Part shown: piece by piece, positions 12,701-37,559 of the stretch
Position numbering within the stretch: the stretch's first letter is position 1
How the letters are laid out: every line of letters begins with the position of its first letter
From: Undaria pinnatifida
Lineage: Eukaryota; Sar; Phaeophyceae; Laminariales; Alariaceae
DNA length: 64,000 nucleotides
NCBI GenBank assembly: GCA_012845835.1
Contig: JABAKD010000022.1
Location: forward strand, 933,501-997,500
Direction of reading: 5' to 3'
Made by a program: the position numbers and the translations under genes
The notes under the pieces: model-generated
Told to the model about the DNA's origin: nothing
Seen by the model: only the letters and a program-made list of their open reading frames with translations
Database searches by the model: none

Positions 12701-15689
12701 TCTGTGGTACTGTGCGGTGCTGTGCCGTGCTGTGCCGTGCTGCGTGCTTTGCAATACATACTATTTCGTACATGCCAGGTATCATTCGAAGTAGCACACC
12801 AGGTATCGGTACTACTATGCCAGGTATGTACGTACAGCATTGTCGAATTGCCAAAAAAGCACTCCCAGCTCAGCTCAGCCCAGCTATCGCTCAGCAGCGC
12901 AACGCAGCGCAGTGCGATGCCGTGCGGTGCCGCGCCTTGCCCAACGGTGATGTGCCGTGCTGCGCTGCGCTTTCTTTCGCGCATACAGTACCAGGTGTCA
13001 TGCGAAGTACCAGGTACCAGGTACAGGTATGTGCGTGTACTCTCGTCTTTGTGCTTTTTCATTTGATTGTCCTCTCTCGGTCCTCTTCATGCCCCCCCCC
13101 CCCCAAGAAACAAAATCACGCCATTACACCGGTAGTGCCGATCAGATCGTGGCATCGCCAACAAGCACACATCACCGCACAGGGCACTCAACCCTGCACA
13201 AGTAGCTCTTGGCATTATCAAAATCAGTAGTTGCATCACACCATGGGCCTCTTCTTTCTACCACATCCACGTTTAGTTGTATTCTTCATTGCGCGAGCGC
13301 AGCGGGTGGCATCAGCCGCCCGCGGAGCAGAGCCCTTGTACAACCTATTTTTTCGTTGGTTTCTCGTGGGTTGGGTTGTGGCCTTGGATTTCGACGGTTT
13401 CAATACAACTAGTAGTGTTATAGGTTTTCCACACCAATTCGTGCCCAACCAAAGTTGGTCCCTCGCAAATATCCCAATATTGTTCGACGTACCTCAGGGA
13501 CGTGTCGGTTGACCTCATTGACCAATAGGGTCCAGTGCGTCTCCCCGATCTCTGAGAAAGCCTGAAACGAAACAACAACGATGTATCACGGGGAAGAGGA
13601 AGATGCTGTTTTAGAAGGAAACGAAGACAGAATAGACTGCAAAGAAAAACCGTGGAAATGTGTGTGAACGCACGCCTCTCTCGCGGAGTAGTCTGCCAAG
13701 ACACCGATGGCCATCACCATCACCATCATCACCATCACCATCAACACCATCAACACCACCACCGCCACTACCAACACCACCGCCACCACCGTCATCATCG
13801 CCATCATCATCAAGGTCAGTGCTAGGTTTTGACCCAATACGCATTTCGCCTTAATATCTTGCGATAATTTTGCAAAATTGAACAATCTGGACCAAAAAAC
13901 GGCCCAAAGCGAACCTACCTCGAAATTTGCATCAATACTTAGAGAAACCCATGTACTTCGTATAACGCATACCAGGTGGTATAAATGCGAGAAAACACAA
14001 AAAAAATGTCGATTTAACCTGTTTAAAACTGCATTCGCTTTTCTGCGTACCACTAGTATTATTTGAAATTAGAGTCGTGTTATATCTGCAGCAGTTGAAG
14101 GGGTAAGGATTGCGAGATTATTTTGTCTCTCGAGGCCTATCAAAAGGCAGTGCACCTCTTCCTCGAAGGGACCGTGCTCCACCTCCCAGTCGTCTCCCCC
14201 CTCGTCCACCCTTCTCCCGCCTGCCACGAGCCGGCTCTCGGCGTCAGGGAGGCAGGCTATGCCGGCGAGTTCGTCCCTCGACAAGATAGACTCGAAGCTT
14301 CACCAGGTCGGAAAAAAAGGCAACGACGTAGGGGGGATGGAAAGGAAGGGGGGGTATATAGCCGTAGTCGTATGGCCATAGCTATTAGAGTCCCTCGCAT
14401 CCGGGGCCAAGCACGTCGGGTTCTTATCGACGAGGCAGACATTGCGTGCGACAATCTCGAAGGGCCGTGAAACGTTCGGCGAGTCAGGGAGGGGGGGACG
14501 GGGGGAGGGGTCAGGGGGAAGGGCGGGGGGGGGGGGGGGGCAGTAATGCTTCTAGGGTGTCATATTAGCTGCCGCTAGGCCATTTAACGTAAGTATTGCA
14601 TTGGATGAGGCCTCCTGCCTCGACCGAAGCAGGGGGGCTCACTCGCAGTAGACCACCGCGACGAGTGCGCGGTGAACGTGCGGACCGTTCTTGGGAATGA
14701 AATTACCGTTCAGTACTACTTGTAACATCAATGCTATCGATGGTCGAGTGTCGATTGCCAGGTTCCCGCTTGGACTGACAAAACAAGCCTATACCTACAG
14801 TACGAAAGAACCTGGTGAACAGATTCTTGTTTGCCGCGATTCAAAACCCCGAACCTATCGTACTCGTAAGAAATGATAAAACTGGCTTGAAACTGAAACC
14901 CGAAAGGCTGTCAAAACACAAGGCACCAGCCAGCCTGTAACGGGTGACCAGGTATATACGAGTTGAAGAGTACCCCTGGTGCAGAGTGTTTGCTCATTCG
15001 TCGATGCATCTACCGGGTTGTCACCTACAGCAGTACAGCAGTGCACCCGCCCCCTCGCAGCAAGAAACAGACACTCGCCCAGGGTGCATTTGTAAAGCGA
15101 AGGGCGTTCGACACTAACTTTAGTGTAACCGCTCCTAAACTTCTTACTTTGCCGGATTTCACTGACTGAGTTTCTCATGGGGCTCTTTCTTATGAGAGGG
15201 CCGGTGGTGTTTTGGGTAGCGTTGCTTTCCAAGTACACATCATAGCCCCGGCTACTGCTGCTGCCTACCGCCGTAGGATCAGATAGGGCTGTTGGCTGCT
15301 GCTCGTGTGGCGCCTACCTGGTACTCCACACCTACCGCTGTCGCTCACCCCTTGACAGCCTGACGAATAAGCAAGGGCTTCTTCTGCCAAAATTCCGCAA
15401 GAAACCGGTCATGATCTTCCTCCGGGAAGCCCTCCCACACCTCCGCCACCACCGACACTACTTCCGCAGTATCCCGCGTGGTAGCGTAGTGTCCTGAGAT
15501 CCGTGAGCCTACTACCCTTCGACTGCACAAGGTGCCGATGGTGTGCGGTACACGCGGCCCTGATCGTGCAGGGGCAGGCAGGAAGGCTTGCGTTTTCCAT
15601 GCCAACAGTGGCGACATCAGCAGCAGCAGCGGTGGTGAACGGATAGATGTCGCTGGGAAGGGAGTGGATGTCCTCGTGGTGCTCGACAT
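3794..15689 (-). CDS. RoxA/YcfD-like JmjC (cupin_4) ribosomal-protein hydroxylase, probably plastid-targeted
   Basis: Ten exons join in frame (525 aa): 15689-15349, 14297-14156, 13561-13493, 11757-11629, 10550-10434, 9465-9391, 8625-8484, 7409-7295, 5550-5300 and 3990-3794 (TGA). All introns are GT-AG. The exon 9 end could instead be 5327, in the same phase. Family: Fe(II)/2-oxoglutarate oxygenases that hydroxylate an arginine of ribosomal protein uL16 (bacterial YcfD/RoxA). Visible hallmarks are FWQKKPLLIRQA in exon 1, SRDELAGIA in exon 2, GETHWTLLV in exon 3, WRVDDVMVSYA and the metal motif HVD in exon 4, GKRRW in exon 5, EPGDALYIPP plus the third metal ligand in HHG in exon 6, YSIGFRAPS in exon 7, and the C-terminal winged-helix region (FDRWFGAHV; LLHALLKEGYLYP) in exons 8-10. 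The ATG at 15689 precedes a hydrophobic LLLLMSPLLAW stretch and TQA|FLPAP, a heterokont plastid-type presequence. The substrate is therefore inferred to be plastid uL16. Confidence 0.88.
4267..4534. mobile_element. Decayed TTAA-flanked MITE (piggyBac-like)
   Basis: The left end is TTAA followed by a C-G-CCTTCAGGGCTTCAGAGG block. The right end is ...TCTCTTAAAAGGG followed by TTGA, a mutated TTAA. Both ends match the element at 44,006-44,262, including a shared GGTCGC...CACG block before the right end. It is non-coding, about 260 bp, and lies in the last intron of the hydroxylase gene. TTAA target duplication and CCCTTT-type ends are typical of piggyBac-superfamily elements. No transposase is present here. 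Confidence 0.6.
5636..6410 (-). mobile_element. 3' fragment of a LINE (family 2) inside intron 8 of the hydroxylase gene
   Basis: Minus-strand reading frames at 6400-5955 and 5945-5691 together resemble the C-terminal region of a non-LTR retrotransposon polyprotein. A basic, W-rich stretch (WNNVVEKMWKELEG; LRFRVGDVDLPERRKWY) precedes a damaged Cys/His knuckle region (CSTTIESRTH) and an acidic helix (EERDALEEEMRKLD). The frames are broken, so this is a 5'-truncated pseudogene without the RT core. It ends in GAGTAC plus a 24-bp C-rich tail (on the minus strand) 86 bp before exon 9. A similar tail at about 6407-6420 suggests a second, abutting copy. It is in the same orientation as the host gene. 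Confidence 0.7.
6835..7145. repeat. Dispersed repeat, copy A
   Basis: The stretch around 6995-7143 (CGACGATTTTGGGTTAA-like core, then a TATAGTAGCACGC-like end) is clearly related to 27001-27122. A third, inverted partial copy lies near 53,560-53,630. All three copies are non-coding. Copy A lies in intron 8 of the hydroxylase gene and copy B in intron 8 of the kinase gene. Confidence 0.6.
8071..8330. mobile_element. MITE with TACGATAGCCCCC-type terminal inverted repeats (copy 1)
   Basis: The left end GACTGATTCTACGATAGC plus a C-run and CCGGCGATTTTCTTTA is inverted at the right end as AAAGAAAAGTC, a G-run, GCTACCGTAGTAAGACTC. Related copies are at 53,975-54,233 (full length) and 45,187-45,353 (reverse orientation, interrupted). 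It is non-coding, about 260 bp, in intron 7 of the hydroxylase gene. Confidence 0.7.
8640..8835 (-). mobile_element. LINE (family 2) 3' end directly upstream of hydroxylase exon 7
   Basis: On the minus strand the end of the LINE reading frame is recognisable (SVSKGCVGNGQVNEA), followed by GAGTAC and a C-rich tail occupying 8652-8680. The exon 7 acceptor is at 8626, only about 26 bp further on, so the tail forms the pyrimidine tract of this 3' splice site. The copy is severely 5' truncated and non-functional as a retrotransposon. Confidence 0.65.
9508..9600. repeat. Short AGC/CAA microsatellite tract
   Basis: AGC, CAA and CAG triplets are interspersed in the intron just upstream (in the minus direction) of exon 6. 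The resulting poly-Ser/Asn/Ala open frames are not considered genes. Confidence 0.6.
10690..11580. repeat. CCCTCCTCCTTTAAGACC minisatellite with embedded exon-4 edge copies
   Basis: About 25 units of roughly 23 bp alternate CCCTCCTCCTTTAAGACC with short spacers (CACATA, AAACG) across intron 4 of the hydroxylase gene. Two larger copies of the exon-4/intron-4 boundary are embedded at 10825-10880 and 11163-11245; the real boundary is at 11629. A truncated TTAA-flanked MITE arm (10917-10995) is inserted in the array. Confidence 0.75.
12605..13035. repeat. Duplicated low-complexity block (AGCTC, GCGGTGC and TACCAGGTA motifs)
   Basis: Two direct copies (about 12,610-12,830 and 12,865-13,030) share the same order: CAGCTCAGCTCAGC, a GCGGTGC/GTGCCGTGCTGC tract, then CATAC...ACCAGGTATC. 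The tract keeps several frames open on both strands, but none resembles a real protein. It lies in intron 3 of the hydroxylase gene. Confidence 0.7.
13700..13815. repeat. CAT/CAC-rich triplet tract
   Basis: Irregular (CAC/CAT/ATC)n with CCACCGCCA interruptions lies in intron 2 of the hydroxylase gene. It generates artefactual His-, Ser/Pro- or Asp/Gly-rich frames. Confidence 0.7.
14380..14485 (-). repeat. Dispersed repeat family R1, copy upstream of hydroxylase exon 2
   Basis: On the minus strand, GCACGCAATGTCTGCCTCGTCGAT, an ACGTGCT block and GGATGCGAGGG are shared with copies at 18,660-18,790 (+) and 27,590-27,725 (+). It ends about 85 bp before the exon 2 acceptor (14,298) and is preceded by a C-rich run. 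It has the same orientation as the host gene. Type unknown, possibly SINE-like. Confidence 0.6.
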
Positions 15690-17688
15690 GGTGTACGACG
15701 ACCCCCACGGCGCCGAGTATGGTGGTTGCACTGCCTCGCCGCTGCAGCCGATCACAGGGTGCCTGCAGTACGCTCAACCCCCTTTGAAAAACGCCACACA
15801 AACAACCTGCAAACCCTCCATTGCGCTAACAAGCAGCAGCAGGCACCTGGCAACTCGCAACGGCTACGTGCACCTGCTGTTCCTCTCTGTTTCCGCGTAC
15901 TGGTCGCAAAGAGAGGAACACCGGGGGAAGGAGACCCTGCCAGCCCGAGGGTGAACAAACGAGGCCGTCGGGCCCACGACAGCGAGCAGCAGAATATCCT
16001 GCGCGAGGCACGCCAAACCAGCACCTGTGTTGCGCATACCTTTCAAGGATCATCACTTCCCCCAGGGTCCACGTCCTCGTTAGCCCGGCTACTGCTGTTC
16101 CTGGGGACAAACGAGAGCGTACCTGGGGGGGGTGGGCGCTTCAGCCACACTTTTGGTCCAGTGTTGGTGGCAGGGTGCCCTGGTTACAGCTTTTGTGGCG
16201 CACTAAAGGGGCACCTGTGGATGCAAGCAAATGATGATGCAAGCGGGGAATGCAGTCGCAGCGTGGATCTACCTTTGGATGACCTTCCAGCTGAGCTTTT
16301 ACGAGTCGATAGACCTGCTTCCGCGGGTGAGTGCCTCCAGCAGCAGCCGCAGCAGCGGCATCACTTGCAGCTGTAATAGCAGCCGTATAGAGGAGCAGCA
16401 TCTAGATGCGCAACAGTCCTTACATATATCAGTATACCTAGGTCGTGTGTGGACGTACATATAACATGTTGACCTCCATCCCGGAGTGAGTTCCTCAAGC
16501 AGCTGCAGCAGCAGCAGCAGCAACGTTCAGATGCGCAGCATTTTTACCATCTCAGTTAGCTCTCAGTGCCCCGTGTCCAGTATTCAGAGTCCAGTATTCA
16601 GTCTCAGGCATTGTTGGCGCCTCTGTATGGTTGCGGTGCTACTGCAGTTGCTGCTGCCTTTTGTTTTGTTGCATTCTGTACCGTGGAAAGTTGCATTCTT
16701 CAGGCTGCTCTTTGGCAGCTTGTACAGCTCGCGAGCAGTTTGCGAGTCGCCAAGTCTACTGTTGTCAACCGCTGCTGCTGCTGCTGCTGATGTAGGAAGC
16801 TGATAATCACGAGTACGTACCAATTTCGATTAGGGGGACATTTACGAGCCACTCCCGGGTTTCAGGCCTTTTGGTTGAGGTTAGGGCTAAGGTCGGGACT
16901 AGGCATTGGTCCCGGGGGTTGTGAGAGCTGCAGCGACGGGACCTGACGGGTCTATGGCGTGATCTCACCTACGTACGGTTTGGGTTTATACGCCACTAGA
17001 GACGCTGCTGCAGGACTTGGCTGTCATTGTGCGTTGGTCTGCGGGAGCTGGCTGGTGTGGTGGAGACAACAGATACGGCGGGAACATGCGGAACGCAAGA
17101 CCTGAAACCCGGGGATGGTTCCAAAACGTTCCAAAACGCCTCCGTAGTCATAAAATATCGCTTATATAGTCGTGCTTAGTCACTTCACGTTGTGCTGTGG
17201 CTGTGGTGGTGCCGGTACAACGCACGTTGCGCCTTTGCGCTTTCCACTTTCGACTACGACGGAGCATGCTGCTACTCATGCCGCCGCTACTCATGCTGCT
17301 GCGTGGTTACACCATAATAGCGGTTGATAAGGCCGCATGCCATATGGAGGACAAAACTACATATTCACCACACTAAATAATTAAATTAGTTTTGTTGCGA
17401 GGCGCACCAGCACCGCAGCAGTACATTCACTGCAGTAATGAAAAAAAAAAACTGACGATTACAGCATTGATCGCACGAAGCAAGGCGGGGCTGCTGGCTG
17501 AGGGGGTGGGTAGTTTACTTTCCGAGCCGCAATTGTACGACACGTACGGAGCATGGCGCTACTCATGCTGCTGCGCGCACTCACACTAGACGGTTCATAT
17601 GGCCGAATATTACCTCGATTATTTTCATCGCGTTTTACCCTAAAACTTTGAAGGGTTAGGGGTTAAGCCCGTTGGGACTTGATTAAAG

Positions 17689-17877
17689 TACAGTAGTATG
17701 ATAGGGCCCCCCAGTAAGGCAGCGGTGTGCGAGAGCACTATGACCGCCTTATTGAGGGAAGCCGCCTTATTCATCCTACTCATTCCGGGTTTAGACCAAT
17801 CGCGCCAAGCGATTTTGACCGCATTATATCGGGATACCGCCTTACTTAAACCGCCTTATCGAGGGACCCCTACTGTA
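17689..17877. mobile_element. pogo/Tigger-like MITE with TA flanks
   Basis: TA | CAGTAGTATGATAGGG ... GGGACCCCTACTG | TA, about 185 bp. The CAGT-type termini flanked by TA fit Tc1/mariner-pogo elements. Internal repeats of ACCGCCTTAT are present. Non-coding. Confidence 0.6.
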
Positions 17878-18659
17878 TAGGGGGAAGTTGGCGAATTGAA
17901 CAGACGATTGTAGGTAGGAATCAGCGACTCGAAGCTGCACGGGATGCTAGTATTTGCGGGTGGTAGTTTAATGCGAGATCTAACGCAAGTAGTTACTCGG
18001 CGCGCGTAGCATCAACTATCTATGGTGTGTTGCGCAGTCATGCTATGATGATGGCCGCGTGTCTTTTATCGCTATTCTGCAGTCAAGTGCCACGACCAGG
18101 TATGCTGTACCTACAGCAGTATTGGTAGAACTGGTTATGGAGCTTTTTGCAGAGTTGGCTCGTACTCGTATGATAGCGCAGGACGGTTTTGGCTCGGCGT
18201 TGCGAGGCCCAGGCCGTGTGTTGCGCGACGGGCCTTGTTTGTTGTGTGCCATCACCAAAGCAAAGAACAGCGTTAGTTGTACTTGTATATAGGGCACAGC
18301 TTGTCGTGTTCGCACCACAGAGTACGGTTCCGGAAACGAATGGTTTCCCTGAGACATGCGGACTATCTATAACTGCCGAGGTACGCAACCGGCGGCATTT
18401 TTCTGATAACACTAGCTTCTGCTGCTGCTGCTGTTGCTGTTGCTGCTGCTGTGACTGCCCGCCATTTTTCTCACCGGCTCTTACACGCCACCGCCTCCCG
18501 AAATACTACGACTATCCGGGGTGATGAGTACCCCCCCCTCTCCCACCATGGACACGGGGGTGCCATCCTTCATGCACGGAACTCATTCATGCGCGGAACG
18601 GTGACGCTGACCAGTAGGGGCCACGGTGGCCACCTCTGCTCGCCGCGCTGCTAGCCCCC

Positions 18660-18900
18660 CCCCGCGCGCGAGCTTGGTGCAAGCAATGTCTGCCTGGTCG
18701 GTCAAAACCCCACATCTCTGTCCCGAAATTGCGGGGATGCGAGAGGGTGTATGGTCTGACAGACTACGCCCATGCATGGCTTGGATTGCACGCCGCCCCG
18801 CCCCTCAACAGCGCTCAGTCTCGAAAGGGATACGTGGTCAATGGTCAAATGGCTAAGGCTAGAAACGACGTTTAGTACCCCCCTCCCACCCCCCGCGCGC
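18660..18900 (+). mobile_element. R1 repeat copy followed by LINE (family 2) 3' end, upstream of kinase exon 1
   Basis: Positions 18,660-18,790 match family R1 (CTTGGTGCAAGCAATGTCTG ... GGGATGCGAGAGGG). Positions 18,795-18,875 encode the typical LINE family 2 terminus (SRKGYVVNGQMAKARND, stop), followed by TAGTAC and a C-rich tail to 18,896. The first recognised kinase exon begins about 80 bp later, in the same orientation. A similar GAGTACCCCCC tail lies at 18,524. Confidence 0.6.
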
Positions 18901-18979
18901 GTTGATGCGACGCTGTGATCCTTGATGTGTGGAAATGCTTATTGCACGCCGTGGTGACATTGACCATTGGCAATGTCAG

Positions 18980-32319
<13,340 letters not shown>

Positions 32320-32347
<28 letters not shown>

Positions 32348-35200
32348 AGGCAACTTTGGTTGCTTTAAGCAGAGATTCGACGGCGACGATACTTCAAGAG
32401 AGAAGCTAACTTATTATGCTTCCAGCGGAAAATCAATGATTTATGATGCCGCAAGTCGAGTGTTTGCGTTAATATAATTCACTAAAAATTCTTCCATCAT
32501 GCTAGAAAAAGGCCAGATTCACTCCGGCATGCTTTTGGTTGTGTTTGCGTTGAACGAATCGCAGCAAGGGCGTACACGGCCCCATATCACAGGCGGCGAG
32601 CGGGGAGGAAACATCAAATTTTGAATTCAGGCATGGTGCGGTAGCACCTAGACTCACCGACAAGGACAGGCCCAGCACAACACCATCAGACAAACAGCGG
32701 CACAGCGGCAGCGCAGCAGCAGCAGCAGCGCAGTAGCAGCACCGCAGCCGCAGCAGTGGCAGCGGCGGGGGCGAGGGCGGAAGTGGCGGTGGCAATGGCC
32801 CCGCCAGATGAGTTGCGGCACAGCAGCTCGGCCTGGCTCGATCATCACGAACATGACCACAACAACAACAGAACAGCCAGTTTTTTATCGATTTCCTAAG
32901 AAACAAACGCAGGAGACACCAACCGTGCAGCCGCAGCACAACTGTCGCCGCACAGCAGTAGCAGCGGCGGCGGCCGTGCGGCGTAGGTGGCGGTGGCGGT
33001 GGAGGCTTCGGCGACAACGTTTTGGGATAGCGACGGTGGTTGACAAAATCATCACCGAATACGACATCACGCAGCAACAGAAAACGAGGTCACATCGTAG
33101 AGAGCGCGGAAGCGCTGGCTCACGAGCACCTACCCCTGAGGTTGCGCGTACGCGCCATGCTTCCCCAGCTACTCTTTGGTGCCTCCGCATCAATGTTGGG
33201 TTGTGTCTACCGCTGCCAAGCACAGCGCACGGCAATCAGTGTCTGCTGTGTGCTGCCGTGTGGGTTGTGCCCTCGTGCCCTCTGATTGTTGTGCCGCTGT
33301 GCCTGGTGTTGGTAGGCCAATTGTATTATCTGTTCGTTATTGATGGAAGTTCACTCTATTAATAAATCGTTCACTCAAATTGGAATTTTCATGCCGTCTT
33401 TAACAAATTCTTCCGGGATTACTTGCTTGAATTTCTAGAATGAACTCCTTTTAGAGCGCAAACACTCGAGTGTAAGACAACGCTGTTGCTCTTTAGCAGA
33501 AAGCCAGGGACGATCTCAAGATGGACTTTTGCTGCCTCCAACAGAAATCCAACAGCAGTGGTACTGCAAGCGAAGCTAATTTACGATGCGCTTCCAGCAT
33601 AAAATCAACGTTACCTCAAGCGAAGCCAACTTATGGTGCTTCCAGCAGAAACCATCGCATTTGTCAAGTGAACGCAACTCTGTTGCTTGCAGAAGACACA
33701 CAACATATTTAGCACCTCAAGCGAAGCCCACTTGAGATGATTTCAGTAGAAAATAAACGGCTATCTCGAGTGAGTTAGTTCATGGTAGGTAGGAGTGGCC
33801 CGGAGTCGCGCTGTTAGTGTCTGTGCTACCGAGAGGTTTTCTCGATGGATTGGCTGGACACACAGCATCACGTCGACATTCGCTTAGTTGTTTAGCAGAA
33901 CAAGGGGCATGGAATTATTGCCCCCCGTTTCTAACGTACGATGCTGCGTATTGACATTCAGAAAGTCTTGTATTGGCATTCGCGGTAGGTGGGCGCGGAT
34001 GAATTGCTCTTTCACCTAAATCATCGCCAGACTGGCGTGCGGCCTATTCTACCCTCAAGTCCACAGCGTTCCGCCGACGAACATCGGTGGGTGGACACAT
34101 GGGCGATTCTCAACCCCTAGCCCACATTGCCTGTTTGGGCAGACGTATTTAGGGACCCGATGCAATGGCTGCTCCGACGGTGGTCGTGGCATGCCCCGGC
34201 GTAGGACGCTGGCGCGGGGGGAAGCGCGTTTGTGCCGGGTTTCGTGCGCAAACACGAAGCGGTTTGGGACCAACTCGTCCTGCAGGAACACCCACTCTGT
34301 GACGAGCTTACATCATGCTGGTGTTTGGAACATGGAACAAGCAGTACCGAGGTACCATGTATGTTTTACGGTGACCGCTGCTGCTCTTGCGGGGAGCACT
34401 CTTATCAAACCAGTGACGGTGCTTCTAAGCGAACGCAAAAGTAGGCTGATCTTAATTGATTTACCACGCCCGCCGGTCCTTCGCCTCGTGCACGCCACTG
34501 TATATGGAAACAATTTATAAGAAGTTTGGGTGAGACGACGACCCCAGTCCGGTAGCCGATGAAGAGTATAAGAAGCAATGGAAGTATGGGTAGGCCCACC
34601 GGCTGGGGGAGGAGGCCTCATCTAATTCAGTATTTACTTTGAATGATAGGTGAAGCCGCAGCAGAATACCCGATGCAAAGACAACGTTTGTTTGTTACTC
34701 TTACGCAGCCGAAAATCAACGGCTCTCTCGAATGAATTCAAATGTTGTCGCTCCCGGGGCCTGCTGAAAATATAGACTACAACCCTGATACCCCACGCGA
34801 AGATAGACAACTTTGCTACTGCTGTTAGAAGATAACCAACGGCTTTCTCAGGTGACCGCAACTTGGTGTTTGCGGCAGAAACTCAACGGCAATGACTTCA
34901 AGCGAAATTAACTTCTGACGCGTCCGATAGAAGATCAACGACTAAAGCGAACGCGTTTGTTGCTGCTTCTTGCAGAAGGTCAACGGCTGTGATGCGTCAA
35001 GCTAAGCGAACTTGTTATTCTTCCACAGACAACAATGACATATGATACCTCATATGCGAGGCAAGTTATGTCTTCAACAGCTGAAAACCAACACAACTAT
35101 CTCAAGTAAGCGCAGATTTTGGTGATTCCATCAGAACAGCAGCGGTATGATACCTCGAGCGAGGCCACTTACGATGCTTCCAGCAAAAGTATTGCGATGT
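32320..35200 (+). repeat. Degenerate tandem array derived from the kinase stop-codon region
   Basis: The last kinase codons (CTTCCAGCAGAAAACC, AACGGCTATCTGAAATGA) and following bases recur about 20 times in diverged units of roughly 50-60 bp. The consensus is CTTCCAGCAGAAAATCAACG, GCTATCTCAAGTGAACG, CAACTTTGTTGCTT, CAAGCGAAGCCAACTTATGA. Clusters lie at 32,320-32,470, 33,490-33,780 and 34,640-35,190. A CAG-rich segment (32,690-33,010) separates the first two. No coding function is assigned. Confidence 0.75.
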
Positions 35201-35854
35201 GCCAAATGCCCCGCGATCTGACCGCTCGAGATAATAACACCCTCAGATCCCGATACTGCGTTGTTGTTGTGGTTGTTGTGGTTGTTGTGGTTGTTGTTGT
35301 TGCTATAAGCAACTCCCCGTTGGCTAGGAATTTATCAAGGGTCAGCAGGAAAATACAAGCAAACGTGTCCGATTGTTATTGTTGCGCTTGCCATCTGCCA
35401 ATCAATGTGCAGTAGTACAAGTATGACTTTCAACGTTCATCACTTACAACGTGTCCAAGTGTGATCCCGGGCGCGTTGAGGGTATACATAGATAGTCTAT
35501 ATCCCTGCCACAGCAGACTAGTCGACGGCGATTTTTTTTTGCAACCATCAAGAAATTCTCCGTTCCCCCAACTTTCTTCATACCTGGTACCAGTTAATTA
35601 ATACCTGGTAACTAGTAATCGGTCAAGAGTCTGCCCAAAATCCAATATTCTGCGGCAATGTGCAGCACAAACTTACAAACAGTAGACACAAGACCATTCG
35701 TTATAAACAGCTCGACCAGGAGGTGCATAGCGACAAAGAAAACCGATAAAATATCCGTTGGGCACGCTACTAAAGTCAAGGTGTAGTTGAAGATAGATGG
35801 GAAAGGAAAGCACGCCGTTTGGGCAAGCAGCGTGGCAAGAAGCAAAACCCGGGT

Positions 35855-35945
35855 CGTTGTTGTTCACACGCTAACTCGCATAATTAAGTCCGTGGTTAAA
35901 GGACAGGCTCTGGATCCAGTGACTCTGAATTGGAGTGCTGTTGTT
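35855..35945. repeat. Dispersed repeat shared with 54,500-54,585
   Basis: GTTGTTGTT-CACNNNTAACTCGCATAAT, AAGTCCG, AAAGGACAG-CTC and CAGTGACTCT-A-TGGAG are conserved between the two loci. Non-coding. Confidence 0.6.
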
Positions 35946-36550
35946 GTGAGATGGTATCCCCACCTAGCGGCTTCAATATTATGATCCGAAATTCGTGCGT
36001 GTTGGGTTTGTAGCGTAGGCGGAAGACGCCCAGTAAATCCGTCGGCGAGTGCTGAAGATGCAGAAATATATATGTAAATAATTATTATTGCCTCCTCTGG
36101 AGAGGACGGGGAGAAGAGGGGAGTAAATAAAGGAAAACCCCAAAAGCCAGAAGAAAGGAGCAAGGGGGAAAGGGAAGTGAGCACAGTGGGGGGTCACCCG
36201 TCCCAAATCCATTTTCCCCCTAGTCGCAATTCCATAAAAGCCCACAGATAGATGCCTCCTACGCCATGCTGTCGGTATTTGCCCCATCTTACCACAATAT
36301 CCATATATATTCCCATATATATGTGAGTATCCCGTCATCATATCATCATATAGTCTATACCAGTTACCAACACAGAAGGCATTGGTCTTCCTTTAATACC
36401 ATATGTTATGGTATTCTCCCCTGGTGGGAGCCAAACAAGGCGTAATATATGGGATACGGCTGGATATAAAGGGTTTCACAAATGCCTCAAAGGCATGTGC
36501 GTATATATAATAGGAAAAAAAAGGGGATGATGATGCTTTTGCACCTCACG

Positions 36551-37559
<1,009 letters not shown>

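Larger units (their letters stand above)
15690..18979. other. Region between the two head-to-head genes
   Basis: This region holds the 5' flanks of the minus-strand hydroxylase gene (ATG at 15,689) and of the plus-strand kinase gene, whose first exon was not found. CTG/CAG runs are frequent (16,330-16,530, 16,770-16,790, 18,418-18,455). A plausible 5' splice donor (GCGG|GTGAGT) at 16,327 ends an open stretch that could be an upstream kinase exon, but two frames are open and no homology is evident. A pogo-like MITE and retroelement 3' ends occupy 17.69-17.88 and 18.5-18.9 kb. Confidence 0.5.

Noticed and set aside
12640-13230. Overlapping open frames on both strands
   Set aside because: They arise from GC-rich low-complexity repeats in an intron of the hydroxylase gene. 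No conserved motif is present.
16204-16327. Candidate upstream kinase exon ending at GCGG|GTGAGT
   Set aside because: Two frames are open, neither resembles the PI4K N-terminus, and no start is identifiable. Kept only as a note.
32808-33362. 184-codon frame with a protein-like middle (GIATVVDKIITEYDI)
   Set aside because: It is embedded in a CAG/GGC-rich tract with no splice support or recognised family, and the first part is pure repeat.
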